A stretch of DNA of 64,000 nt from Pseudanabaena sp. M53BS1SP1A06MG (GTDB lineage: Bacteria; Cyanobacteriota; Cyanobacteriia; Pseudanabaenales; Pseudanabaenaceae): positions 46,898 to 110,897 of the forward strand of contig JADBWH010000048.1 in the NCBI GenBank assembly GCA_020404105.1, given 5' to 3'. A model generated the notes under the pieces. It ran no database searches and was not told the DNA's origin. It worked only from the letters and a program-made list of their open reading frames with translations. Shown here in pieces: positions 51,508 through 61,264 of the stretch; positions within the stretch are counted from its first letter, which is position 1, and each line of letters begins with the position of its first letter. The translations under genes and the position numbers were made by a program.

Positions 51508-53442
51508 ATGCATTTTTTGAGATTGCTATTGTTCAAGAAGCATTTCGTCCTGTTGGCGATCGCTTTGATGGTGAGTTGGTTGGGCTTGGCTTTTGCGGTA
51601 AGCGCTCAGTCCTCGGATCAATCTGCTGTAACAATTTCTCCATCTAATTCCTCTGCGGTTCCTTCGAGTTTCGGGAGTATTGGCAATCAATTACTCTCAC
51701 CAACAGGTGCGGTGATCGCTGGCTGTGTAGTTGGGATGTTGTTTCTGGGAAATGCCAATGGCAGTAACAAAAATAAGTTGGCTCAAGGGCATTGGGCGAC
51801 TTCTAAGGAAATTTCTTCAGCTCGCAAAAAGGCGCGGGAGCAAATCAATCGCCGCGAACGGAATAAGACTTCTTTGTTTATCGTTAGTCCTCAGTTAGTC
51901 ATTCCCCAAGAGTTAACTTCGCGTCCTGGGGTTGCGACTCCTAATCTAGAGCCTCCTGCTAAGGGAGCTAAGCCTAAGATCATTCAGATTAAGAGGGCAG
52001 AGAAAACGATTTGGTTGCCCGATTGCAATCGCGGTGTGGCGGTTCTGGGTGGTACGGGTTCAGGGAAAACCTATGGAGTGATCGATCCTGCCATCCGTAG
52101 TGCGATCGATCAAGGGTTTCCGATTATTCTCTATGACTACAAGTATGCGGAACAGTCTTCGCGGATTGCAGGTATTGCGGCGGAGGCGGGATACAAGGTG
52201 AGTATTTTTGCGCCTAGTTTTCCTGAAAGTGGTATTTGCAATCCCCTTGATTTCATTCGTGATGCGGCGGATGTGGATATGGCGCGACAGGTGGCGATCG
52301 TTCTCAATCGGAATTTTAAATCGGGTGGGCAAGGTAGCGAAGATCCTTTTTTCACCAATAGCGGTGACCAGTTGATTCAAGCGGTGTTGTTACTCGCGAA
52401 AACTACTCCCTATGCCGATATTATTTTCTGTGCCAAGGCTTTGGGGGCGAGTAATCTACCTGCTCGGGTTCAGAATGCAAAGTTACCAACTTGGGTGGAG
52501 ACGAGTTTTGGTCAGTTGATTTCGATGGCGGATTCTGAGAAAACGGTTGCTTCGGTCATCTCTACGGCGAGCATCCTCTTCAGTCGTTTTATGTCACCCG
52601 ATATTCTCAGTGTTTTCTGTGGCAAGACGACGATACCGATTGAACTTAAGGGCAAGCATTTATTAGTGATTGGCATGAAGCGGGAGAAGCAGGATGTGGT
52701 CGCGCCGCTTTTGGCGACGGTGTTGCATATGATTGTTACCCATAATGTGGTTGCTAAGAAACGGGAAGATCCTTTGCTGGTGGCGATCGATGAGCTGCCG
52801 ACTCTTTATTTACCGAGTTTGGTGCAATGGCTCAATGTCCACCGTGAGGATGGGCTTTCTTGTATGCTCGGCTTTCAAAATCTGGTGCAACTCGAAGAAA
52901 CCTATGGCAAGGAGGTATCACGGGCAATCTTTGGTGGCTGTGCGACTAAGGCAATTTTCAATCCCCTTGAACCTGAGTCGGCGAAGATTTTTTCTGATTA
53001 TCTGGGCGATGAACATCTCAAATATAAAACGAAATCCCGCAGTTCGGGTGGTGGTAAGACCAGTACTAGCATTTCCGATCAGGAGCGTACTCGCAAACTC
53101 TTTGCGCCAGAGGATTTTCTGAAGTTACCGCAGGGCAATTGTATTCTGATTTCTCCCGGCTATAGCTCGAAGACGGAAGCCAATGTTCCCCGTCGCTTGA
53201 ATATCAAAATCCCCAAAACTGATGCGGCAAGGACGGATCGCAGTCGCTTGATTTGGGAACGGTTGAAGGTCAAGTTAGCTCAAGTTGGGCATCAAGTTGC
53301 CATTACTGATGCGGCGATCTTGGCGCGGAAGGATTACTTTCTCGATCATTTTCCTCTTCCCGGTGATGCGGCTGCGCCTAAAGCGGCGGTAGGTAATCAG
53401 GGAACTAAGAACAATAATCCCGATTGGCTCAATCTTTTGTAG
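51508..53442 (+). CDS. VirD4/TraG-type coupling protein
   Basis: A 644-residue T4SS coupling ATPase. N-terminal TM helices (about 15-32 and 70-90), Walker A VLGGTGSGKTYG near residue 183, and Walker B LLVAIDELPT near 425. FQNLVQLEETYG, FGGCATKAIFNPL and the C-terminal basic region fit TraG/VirD4. It starts one base after the preceding stop. It should feed DNA and protein substrates into the channel. Confidence 0.9.
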   Translation: MHFLRLLLFKKHFVLLAIALMVSWLGLAFAVSAQSSDQSAVTISPSNSSAVPSSFGSIGNQLLSPTGAVIAGCVVGMLFLGNANGSNKNKLAQGHWATSKEISSARKKAREQINRRERNKTSLFIVSPQLVIPQELTSRPGVATPNLEPPAKGAKPKIIQIKRAEKTIWLPDCNRGVAVLGGTGSGKTYGVIDPAIRSAIDQGFPIILYDYKYAEQSSRIAGIAAEAGYKVSIFAPSFPESGICNPLDFIRDAADVDMARQVAIVLNRNFKSGGQGSEDPFFTNSGDQLIQAVLLLAKTTPYADIIFCAKALGASNLPARVQNAKLPTWVETSFGQLISMADSEKTVASVISTASILFSRFMSPDILSVFCGKTTIPIELKGKHLLVIGMKREKQDVVAPLLATVLHMIVTHNVVAKKREDPLLVAIDELPTLYLPSLVQWLNVHREDGLSCMLGFQNLVQLEETYGKEVSRAIFGGCATKAIFNPLEPESAKIFSDYLGDEHLKYKTKSRSSGGGKTSTSISDQERTRKLFAPEDFLKLPQGNCILISPGYSSKTEANVPRRLNIKIPKTDAARTDRSRLIWERLKVKLAQVGHQVAITDAAILARKDYFLDHFPLPGDAAAPKAAVGNQGTKNNNPDWLNLL

Positions 53443-53451
53443 AGGTGATTT

Positions 53452-54540
53452 ATGGTTTTTATTAATTCATCAGAAGCGTCACAGGCTAATAATCACCAAA
53501 TTGCGATCGCTCAGACGACGATTGAGGCTTTGGCAGAGTTGTTGAGATTGTTGTTAGCTCAAAAAGAAGCGCGACAAGAAAGCGATCGCGCTGAGAAAGA
53601 TTCGCAGTCTAACTCATCAATGTCTGATGAGGAGTGGGATCGGCTGTATCAATCTTGGGAACAGGATATTGTGGATGATTGGTGGAAGCGTTATCAAGCT
53701 GTACCCGATCCCAATCCTTCTAGTCCCGAATCTGCATCGGCTCTCATTCCCTTGGGTAATTTTCTAGATAAGGGCGATCCTGATTTTGCCAATTTACCCT
53801 TTGCGCCGATTAATCCTTCGCCTTTATCTGGTAGCGATCAACCTGTCCTTGAGGCTTCAGATCGTCCTGTTATCTCGTTTGATGAGTTTAGGCAACAGGT
53901 GATGGCAGGTGTGGCAGTTGCTCTGGTTGAGAAGCTGGGGATTGATGGCAAGTATGCGGCTGAGGACTATAGGATTCAAAAATCTGTCCTTGATGGTGGG
54001 CAAGTTTACGAGATTCAAGATCTTGATGGCAATTGTATTGCCAGTTTTGGATTGGATCGCGATCGCTATCCTCCTGCGACTTTTATGGAGGATGCTACGA
54101 CTCTGGACGATCGGATTGATTTCACGGAGACGGCTTTTCAAACCGTTACGGTTGACGTGGCGGATTTGACTCGCGAACAGGGTTATCTGGCGGCGATCGA
54201 TAAATTAGGCGACCTCGCTCCTGCTGGTTCTAGGGGTGTGGTGCTAGCTGAGAATGCTCTGACGATTACCAGTCATAGCCATTTCAAGGGCAATGATTAC
54301 ACGATTCATCAGGATGTCGGTGGCGATATCACGATTTCTCATAACCATACGGGTTCACCGATTTTGCAGACACAAAAAGGCAAGATTTCTGCTCAGTCTT
54401 TGACTCGTGCCGATCTGGTGAGGTTTAAGGAGGTTTACGAACAGATGGAAACCCAATCTCCAATCGTTCGTGGTGAGACTCCAATTATGAAATCGGCTTT
54501 ACCTCCCGTTCGTTCTGCGCCAGATCTGGAATTGGGTTGA
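53452..54540 (+). CDS. Conjugation-linked protein with shared C-terminal module, 362 residues
   Basis: No named family. Acidic, Ser/Asp-rich N-terminal half (EEWDRLYQSWEQDIVDDWW). A middle domain (about 160-205) repeats the pattern YRIQKSVLDGGQVYEIQDLD. The C-terminus (about 265-345: ALTITSHSHFKGNDYTIHQD, SPILQTQKGKISAQSLTRAD) resembles the module ending the 1486-residue polymerase-like protein and the 324-residue protein next door. Follows the VirD4 stop by nine bases. Possible T4SS substrate or cofactor. Confidence 0.6.
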   Translation: MVFINSSEASQANNHQIAIAQTTIEALAELLRLLLAQKEARQESDRAEKDSQSNSSMSDEEWDRLYQSWEQDIVDDWWKRYQAVPDPNPSSPESASALIPLGNFLDKGDPDFANLPFAPINPSPLSGSDQPVLEASDRPVISFDEFRQQVMAGVAVALVEKLGIDGKYAAEDYRIQKSVLDGGQVYEIQDLDGNCIASFGLDRDRYPPATFMEDATTLDDRIDFTETAFQTVTVDVADLTREQGYLAAIDKLGDLAPAGSRGVVLAENALTITSHSHFKGNDYTIHQDVGGDITISHNHTGSPILQTQKGKISAQSLTRADLVRFKEVYEQMETQSPIVRGETPIMKSALPPVRSAPDLELG

Positions 54541-54544
54541 TTTT

Positions 54545-55519
54545 ATGGTTGTCGCATTAGATGCCTTTAACGATCTTGTAAAGCTTTACGAGTCCAATAT
54601 TTTAAGGGAAGGTCGCATGGATAAGGATGATGTGTTTGATGAAGACTATGGGCAGTCTTCTAGTTTTGATTTGACAGTAGAGGATAAGAATACTTTTACC
54701 ACTGCCTATGAGGAGAGAATTGGAGATTTCCAAAGCTTGATTACTGAGCATCACCAGCTTTTAGCTCAAAGACAGGGATTGGCTGTTGATAAGACGGCTA
54801 ATGAGAGCGATGAATTAGATGTTGCTATTTATCAAAGTGAAGAAAATATCGAAGGTTTAATTCACGAACTCGTCAGTTATCGAGATGTTGTTGGTTACGA
54901 TGCTGTCCTTGAACAAAAGGCTTTTGGGTCTAATACCGACCTATTTACTAATCATTCGCCACCTTCGTTTGAGCAGATTGCGGCGTTTGTGTTTGCAGAG
55001 TTAGATCGGCCGAAAAAAACTATCGATATCAATGAGCAATGGGAATCTGAATATCCTGACAAGGATTCGGTCGTTCAAGTTTCTTCTTTTGAAGCGATCG
55101 CTTTAACGATGTTTGATGCTTTGGATGGGTCAGGAGATTATGCCAACGATACCTACGACATTAACGAGCAGTGGGAATCTCCAGTTTCGGAGATCTCTAT
55201 TAGTCCAGACAATTTGGAAGAACGACGAGATCTCCAACTCGCTCGCGACTGTCGCGAGATTTTGCAATCTCAAGGGCAAGACATGGGTAGAGCTGTTGTC
55301 TTTGAACGTCCCGATGGCAACGGGATTTATCGCTTTAGTCTCGAAAAAGATTCGGACACGATGACTCTCGTGGCTAGGGATCGGGCGGTGAATCCGATTT
55401 TAGTTGAGTCTCAAGGAAAAATTATTAATTCTCAAGTTACCAGTCACGATGCGGCGCAAATTGGCAAGGCTGCATCAATTCTGAACGAACAATCCAAGTC
55501 CAATCCAATTACTAGATAA
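54545..55519 (+). CDS. Conjugation-linked protein with shared C-terminal module, 324 residues
   Basis: Acidic protein. Two internal copies of an INEQWES motif (about 160 and 207) hint at a tandem repeat (INEQWESEYPD, INEQWESPVSE). The C-terminal 85 residues (AVVFERPDGNGIYRFSLEKD, SDTMTLVARD, PILVESQGKIINSQVTSHDA) match the end of the 1486-residue polymerase-like protein in order and spacing. Starts four bases after the 362-residue gene and precedes topA by eight. Function unknown. Confidence 0.62.
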   Translation: MVVALDAFNDLVKLYESNILREGRMDKDDVFDEDYGQSSSFDLTVEDKNTFTTAYEERIGDFQSLITEHHQLLAQRQGLAVDKTANESDELDVAIYQSEENIEGLIHELVSYRDVVGYDAVLEQKAFGSNTDLFTNHSPPSFEQIAAFVFAELDRPKKTIDINEQWESEYPDKDSVVQVSSFEAIALTMFDALDGSGDYANDTYDINEQWESPVSEISISPDNLEERRDLQLARDCREILQSQGQDMGRAVVFERPDGNGIYRFSLEKDSDTMTLVARDRAVNPILVESQGKIINSQVTSHDAAQIGKAASILNEQSKSNPITR

Positions 55520-55527
55520 GAATCAAA

Positions 55528-57690
55528 ATGAAGAAGTTACTATTGGTTGAATCTCCGTCTAAATGCAAAACCATTCAAGCTATTCTTGGTTCGGAATGGC
55601 AGGTAGAAGCGTCTTTTGGGCATTTCACAGAACTATCGAAAGATGGGGACGATCGCTTGGGATTCACTATGCATCCTGATACCCACCAAATTGAATGTCG
55701 TTATCAATTGACGGAAGGTAAGGGAAAACAGGTTGTCTCGAAGCTCCGTGCTGCGGTCAAGAATGCGTCAGAAGTAGTGCTGGCGACCGATGGCGATCGC
55801 GAGGGTGAGGGCATTGCTTGGCATTTACAACAGCAACTCAAGTTGCCTAATCCGAAACGAGCTGTCTATAACCAAATTACGCCTGCGGCGGTTAAATCGG
55901 CGATCGCTAATGCTCATCAGTTAGATTTAAACTTGATTTCGGCTCAGAGAGCCAGACAATGCTTGGATCGGTTGATTGGCTTTAAGGTTTCACCTTTGGT
56001 GCGCCAAACCAGTGGTGGCAGTTCGGCGGGTCGGGTGCAGTCGGTGGCTTTACATATTGTCTGTCAGCGTGAACGCGAGATTAGTAATTTTCATCCTCAA
56101 GATTACTGGTCGGTCTGGACGGAATATAGCGAAGGCTTCAAGGCTTATTATGCGGGTAGGGAAGAGATTGAGACTGCGGTTGAAGATGCTGAGGTTGCTG
56201 ATGATGCGACGGAATCCAAGCATGAAGAGAGCGTTGAGTCTCAACGAGTATTGTCAGAGCAAGAAGCAACCGAAATCGTTGAAATTGCCCGACAAAATCC
56301 TCACGTTGTCAAAGATTCTAAGGGGGTCACTGTTCAGAAATCACCACCTCCACCTTTTATTACCAGTTCCTTGCAGCAAGTCGCTTCTGTTCGTTTCGGT
56401 TTATCGCCCGAAGAGACAATGAAGATTGCTCAGGAGCTATTTGAAGGGGTCGATTTGCCTCAAGGTCGGAAGGGTTTGATTACTTACCATCGTACCGATA
56501 GTACGAGCTTGGCTCCTGAGTTTTGTGCTGAAGTGAAGGAGTGGTTATTGCAGCACGATCCTGATAATGTTCCTCCGAAAACCACTCGTCATCGGGAAAA
56601 GGAAAATGCTCAATCTGCCCATGAAGCAATTCGTCCTACTTACTTGAGTATTACTCCTGAATCTGTCAAAGAGCATCTCAGCGATCGGCAATATCAACTC
56701 TATGAACTAATTTGGCTGAGAGCCGTTGCTTCTCAATGTGCTAATGCAGTAATGCAAAAAAGTTGTATCACGATTCAAGCGGGTTCGACTCTTTGGCAAA
56801 CTAAGGGCAGTATTCTCACATTTGCGGGGTACACCCGCTATTGGAACGATTTGAGTAAGGATAAGCATCTGCCTGAGTTAACAGAAGGGCAATCTCTGTT
56901 TTTCTCAGATATTGGGTTTACCCAGAAACAAACGCAACCTCCTTCTCGTTATAGCGAAGCCAAGTTAGTACAGGTGCTTGAGCATCTGGGTGTGGGCAGA
57001 CCTAGCACTTTTGCGGCGATCGTCAAGACGATTAAGGAACGGGCTTATGTCGTACTTCAGGGCAAAGTCCTGTTGCCTTCGGCTTTGGGAATGTCTACTG
57101 ATGAGGTTTTACACGCTACTTTTCCCGACCTCCTTAGAGCTGATTTTACGGCGGGGATGGAAACTCATCTGGATGATATTTCGGTCGGGAAGCTGGAGTG
57201 GCAGAGCTATCTGATTGATTGGCATCAATCCTATTTTCAACCGATGTTAACGCTGGCTTATCAGAACCTTGGTAGTGAGATGTATGTCTCTACTCGCCAA
57301 AATGCAGTTTCTGACGTGGCTTGCCCTCAATGTCAACAGTTTCTTAGTAAAATTTTCTCGAAAAAGGTCAGTGGTGGGCATTTTCTGAAGTGTGAACATG
57401 GCTGCGAGAATTTGGTCTTGTTTTGGAGCGATCGCCGTAATCAATGGGAGTTGCCTCAACCGAAAGCCGAGAAAGTAACTAATGCAGATTTGACTGATTT
57501 TCCTTGTCCAGTTTGTCGTCAGCCTCTGGTGAAGATTCCTTATCGCAAAGATGGGGTGGATAAGGTCATGCTGAAGTGTTCGGATACTAAAGCATCTCAA
57601 AAGAAAGACCATGCTGAGGTGGTTTATTTCTGGACTTCTCAGGGACATTACTGGTCTAAAAAGTTCGGTCAACTTGCAAGTATGCCTTAA
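55528..57690 (+). CDS. topA: Type IA DNA topoisomerase
   Basis: A 720-residue topoisomerase I. TOPRIM domain at the N-terminus (LLVESPSKCKTIQAIL, TDGDREGEGIAWH), the active-site Tyr in GLITYHRTDS (about residue 320), and GRPSTFAAI downstream. Two C-terminal zinc-ribbon modules (CPQC...CEHGC and CPVC...C). Plasmid-type copies such as TraE of RP4 assist transfer or replication. Met is replaced by His after the catalytic Tyr (YHRT for YMRT). ATG start. Confidence 0.92.
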   Translation: MKKLLLVESPSKCKTIQAILGSEWQVEASFGHFTELSKDGDDRLGFTMHPDTHQIECRYQLTEGKGKQVVSKLRAAVKNASEVVLATDGDREGEGIAWHLQQQLKLPNPKRAVYNQITPAAVKSAIANAHQLDLNLISAQRARQCLDRLIGFKVSPLVRQTSGGSSAGRVQSVALHIVCQREREISNFHPQDYWSVWTEYSEGFKAYYAGREEIETAVEDAEVADDATESKHEESVESQRVLSEQEATEIVEIARQNPHVVKDSKGVTVQKSPPPPFITSSLQQVASVRFGLSPEETMKIAQELFEGVDLPQGRKGLITYHRTDSTSLAPEFCAEVKEWLLQHDPDNVPPKTTRHREKENAQSAHEAIRPTYLSITPESVKEHLSDRQYQLYELIWLRAVASQCANAVMQKSCITIQAGSTLWQTKGSILTFAGYTRYWNDLSKDKHLPELTEGQSLFFSDIGFTQKQTQPPSRYSEAKLVQVLEHLGVGRPSTFAAIVKTIKERAYVVLQGKVLLPSALGMSTDEVLHATFPDLLRADFTAGMETHLDDISVGKLEWQSYLIDWHQSYFQPMLTLAYQNLGSEMYVSTRQNAVSDVACPQCQQFLSKIFSKKVSGGHFLKCEHGCENLVLFWSDRRNQWELPQPKAEKVTNADLTDFPCPVCRQPLVKIPYRKDGVDKVMLKCSDTKASQKKDHAEVVYFWTSQGHYWSKKFGQLASMP

Positions 57691-57719
57691 CTCGCAATTA
57701 TTCAACTTATTTTTTAACC

Positions 57720-60437
57720 ATGATTGAGACTTATTTCTCTATGAAAGGTAAGCATATATTCATCCGTTGGTGTTGCTTGGCTCTATTGGTAATGGGTTTG
57801 GCTTTCCTTCCCATACAGCCAGCAATGGCGGGCTTGCCAACTTGCACCGATTTATCTCGGTGCGGTGACGATAGTTTTTCAGATCTTCCCTACAATGTCG
57901 AGCAGTTGCAAATCACCGATTCTCTTGGGAATGTAATCAATAAAAACTACTCGCTGTTGGATACTTCTAAGCTCAGTCTATCGAGGTTTCCGCCGCTTAA
58001 TGTGACTCCTGATTTGTTGACTCAAATTCAGTCTCTATCTCCTGATGTAATCGGGCAGATGGCTGGTCAATATGGGTTAACGAGTTTGAATGGGTTGACG
58101 GGCAAACTCGCAAATATGAGTGATTTGATGCCCATATCTATGGCTATGGGGGCGCTAGATTTACCGATGTCGCAGATTTTTAATTTATCGAAGCAGTTCG
58201 GGGTTGGTACGGTTGTAAATGGATTTTTGCAACCCTCAGCGACACTTCCTAATAGCCTTGAGTCTTTGAGCTTAAATGGTTTAGGGATTTCGATGCTGCC
58301 CATCCAGAATATTATCAATGGCGTGTCGGGACTAGCAGATTTATCTTTATCCAAAGCTCCTGCGATCGCTGCTTTGGCGGGAGTGGCGGGTTTGGGTAAT
58401 GTCTTGCCAGATAGTGACCTATCTTCGATCACTGTGGGTCAAACTCTCAAGCTATTGCCATCGATGGGGGCTTTGCCCCTGAATGTCTTAGATCCAACTC
58501 AGACAATCTCTAATCTGCCACCTATGGCTCAATCGGTGTTGGGCAATTTGAACATTACGAATTTGGCGCAGGTGAGTCAGTTTATCCCGTCTAATTTGAT
58601 TAATCTCTCTGGTGGGAATGGAGTATTTCCCAGCATCGATCCTCGCAATTTGACGTTATCGAGTTTTTCCGTTAGTTCCATACCTGAGCTAGTAAATACG
58701 CCTTTGGCTAGCATTCAAGGTGCAGAGCAGTTACCAATCTCTTCAATTCCAGGTTTAAAGGATATTCCCGTTAGCAAGTTACCGATTCCCTTAATTGCTC
58801 AGTCTGGCACGAAGTTGGGACTGGTGGACATTGTTTTTGAAAAGGCTGAACATCAATTACCGCAACCAGATCATGTCATTAGTGGCACTTTACCAGATCC
58901 GTCCAATAATCTGACGAAGGTGTTATGTCCTAGTAGGGGTTGCTCTGGCATGGAGATTCATCAATTGGATGCTCCTGATTTCAAGGGTTATCACTGGATG
59001 GATGATTCTTATACTGGTCAAGATGGCTTTGGTCCTGCTTGCTTGCCTTTTGGTTGTAAAGGTCCTGTGGGAAATCATCCCTATGGACTGGCGGCGCGGG
59101 TGGCAATTTCTAGTCCGAGTGAGGCTAATGGGCGATTACAGACTAAGCTTTATTTTCATGCTTGTTGGACGATTCCCTTTGTCGGCTATACCTGTACTCC
59201 CTATGCTTTGCCTGCGGGTGGTTTGCCATTTGTTACCTATAATGAAAAGGATGCTTTTTTGTTTTTACCTCCCGGCTCTCAGGTGACGGGGAACAACTAC
59301 AATTATCCTAACTACAAGCCCAATACCTGTTCTACTAGTGGCTCGGCGATCGCTCCGAGTAATTTGGATGCCTTGAGTAAGGCGGTGTTTAATGCTTCTA
59401 GTGCAGCAAGGGGGATTAGCGAGTCTGGGGCGGCTCAGGCGATTCCTTTGATTATCAAAGAATGCTCTAGGTATGGGGTGACGGATTCCGCGAAGCTTTC
59501 CTATGTTTTGGCGAGTACGCTCCATGAGAGTGATGGCTACAGCACGATGAATGAATATGGCAAGCCTAATTATGATTCTTGCGGCTATGGTCGCGGTTAT
59601 ATTCAGCTTACTTGGTGTTCTAATTATCAAAAGGCTGCCGATTTGCTTGGGATTCCCGATTTGGCGACAAATCCAGATCTGGCTACCGATCCAAAAGTTG
59701 CGGCGGATATTGCTTGCGGTGGGATGAAGAACGGAATGTTTACTGGTGTGGGTTTAAGTGATTACCTTCCCTCTGGGAGCAGTCCTGATTTTACCAATGC
59801 AAGAAAGATTGTGAACGATAACGATAAGAGCAGTCTGATTGCGGATTATGCGAAGACAATTCAGGCGGCGATCGATGGGGTGAGTAATGCTCCTAGCAAT
59901 TCGCAAAATCCTGCAACTCCTGCTTCCATCCCGACGGTAGCTTCTGTCTGTAGCTCTAACAATACTGGTACTCAAGCTTATGCTGGTAAACCGATTAATG
60001 GTTGGTGCGATCCCTTGCCTGACGGGATTCAAACGCATCCCTTTGGTGAATATCCCCACGGTGGTCCGCCTGCTCACGTTCATGGTGGTATCGATATTGC
60101 TGGGGTTGATGGCGCGACGGTTTATGCGGCAGCGGATGGGGTTGTCGTTGATGTGGAAGGCTCCTGCTCTATTGGTGATATGGGTTGCGGTGGTGGTTAT
60201 GGCAATCTAGTGGTTTTGCAACATACGGGCGATCGGCAAGGCTTTTTTACTTTGTATGGTCATAATGCTCGCCCGATGGTCAGTATCGGCGACAGGGTTA
60301 CATGTGGTCAGGCGATCTCGATTCAAGGGACTACGGGTGCTTCTTTTGGAGATCATTCTCACTTTGAGGTTAAAACCTCTCAAAGTAGTGGTGTCCTCAG
60401 TCCTAAGTCGGTTGGGGTTCCCAATATGCAGTCTTGA
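57720..60437 (+). CDS. Giant secreted peptidoglycan hydrolase, GH19 plus M23
   Basis: A 905-residue exported protein. A signal peptide (to about 35; alternative start ATG 57741) is followed by about 500 residues of Leu/Ser/Pro-rich helical repeat (SLNGLTGKL, LPISSIPGLKDIPVSKLP). A GH19-like lysozyme/chitinase domain (about 575-730) has the LHESDGY Glu and YGRGYIQLTWCSNYQKAA. The C-terminal M23 endopeptidase domain has HGGID (788-792) and HSHFEV (879-884), both zinc sites intact. It likely opens the wall for the T4SS channel, replacing VirB1, or loosens the recipient wall. Confidence 0.83.
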   Translation: MIETYFSMKGKHIFIRWCCLALLVMGLAFLPIQPAMAGLPTCTDLSRCGDDSFSDLPYNVEQLQITDSLGNVINKNYSLLDTSKLSLSRFPPLNVTPDLLTQIQSLSPDVIGQMAGQYGLTSLNGLTGKLANMSDLMPISMAMGALDLPMSQIFNLSKQFGVGTVVNGFLQPSATLPNSLESLSLNGLGISMLPIQNIINGVSGLADLSLSKAPAIAALAGVAGLGNVLPDSDLSSITVGQTLKLLPSMGALPLNVLDPTQTISNLPPMAQSVLGNLNITNLAQVSQFIPSNLINLSGGNGVFPSIDPRNLTLSSFSVSSIPELVNTPLASIQGAEQLPISSIPGLKDIPVSKLPIPLIAQSGTKLGLVDIVFEKAEHQLPQPDHVISGTLPDPSNNLTKVLCPSRGCSGMEIHQLDAPDFKGYHWMDDSYTGQDGFGPACLPFGCKGPVGNHPYGLAARVAISSPSEANGRLQTKLYFHACWTIPFVGYTCTPYALPAGGLPFVTYNEKDAFLFLPPGSQVTGNNYNYPNYKPNTCSTSGSAIAPSNLDALSKAVFNASSAARGISESGAAQAIPLIIKECSRYGVTDSAKLSYVLASTLHESDGYSTMNEYGKPNYDSCGYGRGYIQLTWCSNYQKAADLLGIPDLATNPDLATDPKVAADIACGGMKNGMFTGVGLSDYLPSGSSPDFTNARKIVNDNDKSSLIADYAKTIQAAIDGVSNAPSNSQNPATPASIPTVASVCSSNNTGTQAYAGKPINGWCDPLPDGIQTHPFGEYPHGGPPAHVHGGIDIAGVDGATVYAAADGVVVDVEGSCSIGDMGCGGGYGNLVVLQHTGDRQGFFTLYGHNARPMVSIGDRVTCGQAISIQGTTGASFGDHSHFEVKTSQSSGVLSPKSVGVPNMQS

Positions 60438-60489
60438 TATCGTTTTGGCTATTTAGCGAATCTTTTATCTTTTGTTAATTGAGGTATTT

Positions 60490-61113
60490 ATGAAATTTAG
60501 AGCTTTCAAGTTTCAGTTTTTGATTTTGCTGGTGTTTGCACTGATCGCTTTTGCCATTCCTGCGATCGCGCAACGGGCTAGTTCTTCTGGCTATGTCAAA
60601 AACTGGGTTTGGACTGAGGTTGATTTGACTCCTGTTCTTGCGCCTGTGCGTGTGGCTCTCCAGCCAACTGGTGTGCCTTTACGCTTGCCAACTAAGACTT
60701 TTGTAAGTGGTGCGAAACCTTTGCAGGTTTATCTAGATTTTGGCAAGCCTAGGGCCAATGGATACGATATCAGTATCGGCTATCACAAAGGTTGTGATTT
60801 TGCGAATTCTTGTCGCATCGGTTCCGTTGAAGCGAGAAAACTCACGGTCAATTCTCCATCCCTTAATCTGGCTCATCCTCCTGAACCCGATGTGAATGGG
60901 GTAATCCGTCACCGTTCTGATGAAGAGGCTGGGTCAGTTGGTTTAGCGGATGGTATTCAAGGATACTTTGTCCCTTGGGTCTGTGGCGCTAATTGTAATG
61001 ATGCTCAGATTTATTGGGATGAAAATGGATTTCGCTATGCAGTTGGAATTAAGGTTGGCAATAAAAACAATCTGATTCAGATGGCGAATTCTGCGCTCTC
61101 ATCGTCCCGATAG
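60490..61113 (+). CDS. Exported hypothetical protein, 207 residues
   Basis: ATG 60490 with GAGG upstream. Signal peptide (FLILLVFALIAFAIPAIAQ), then a beta-rich mature part with four Cys (KGCDFANSCRIG, VCGANCND), probably disulfide-bonded. No family recognised. Last gene of the T4SS operon. Confidence 0.55.
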   Translation: MKFRAFKFQFLILLVFALIAFAIPAIAQRASSSGYVKNWVWTEVDLTPVLAPVRVALQPTGVPLRLPTKTFVSGAKPLQVYLDFGKPRANGYDISIGYHKGCDFANSCRIGSVEARKLTVNSPSLNLAHPPEPDVNGVIRHRSDEEAGSVGLADGIQGYFVPWVCGANCNDAQIYWDENGFRYAVGIKVGNKNNLIQMANSALSSSR

Positions 61114-61264
61114 CCTTGTCTGGCTTTGCGATCAAGGTTCTGTTTTAAATTAAGAGATTAGTTCCAATTATGTATATTAAATAAAGATGCTATTGAATTT
61201 CCTCCATCTATCTGTAATGTTTATCTATAATAGTTAGGCGTAGCTAAATATTAATAGATTCAGA

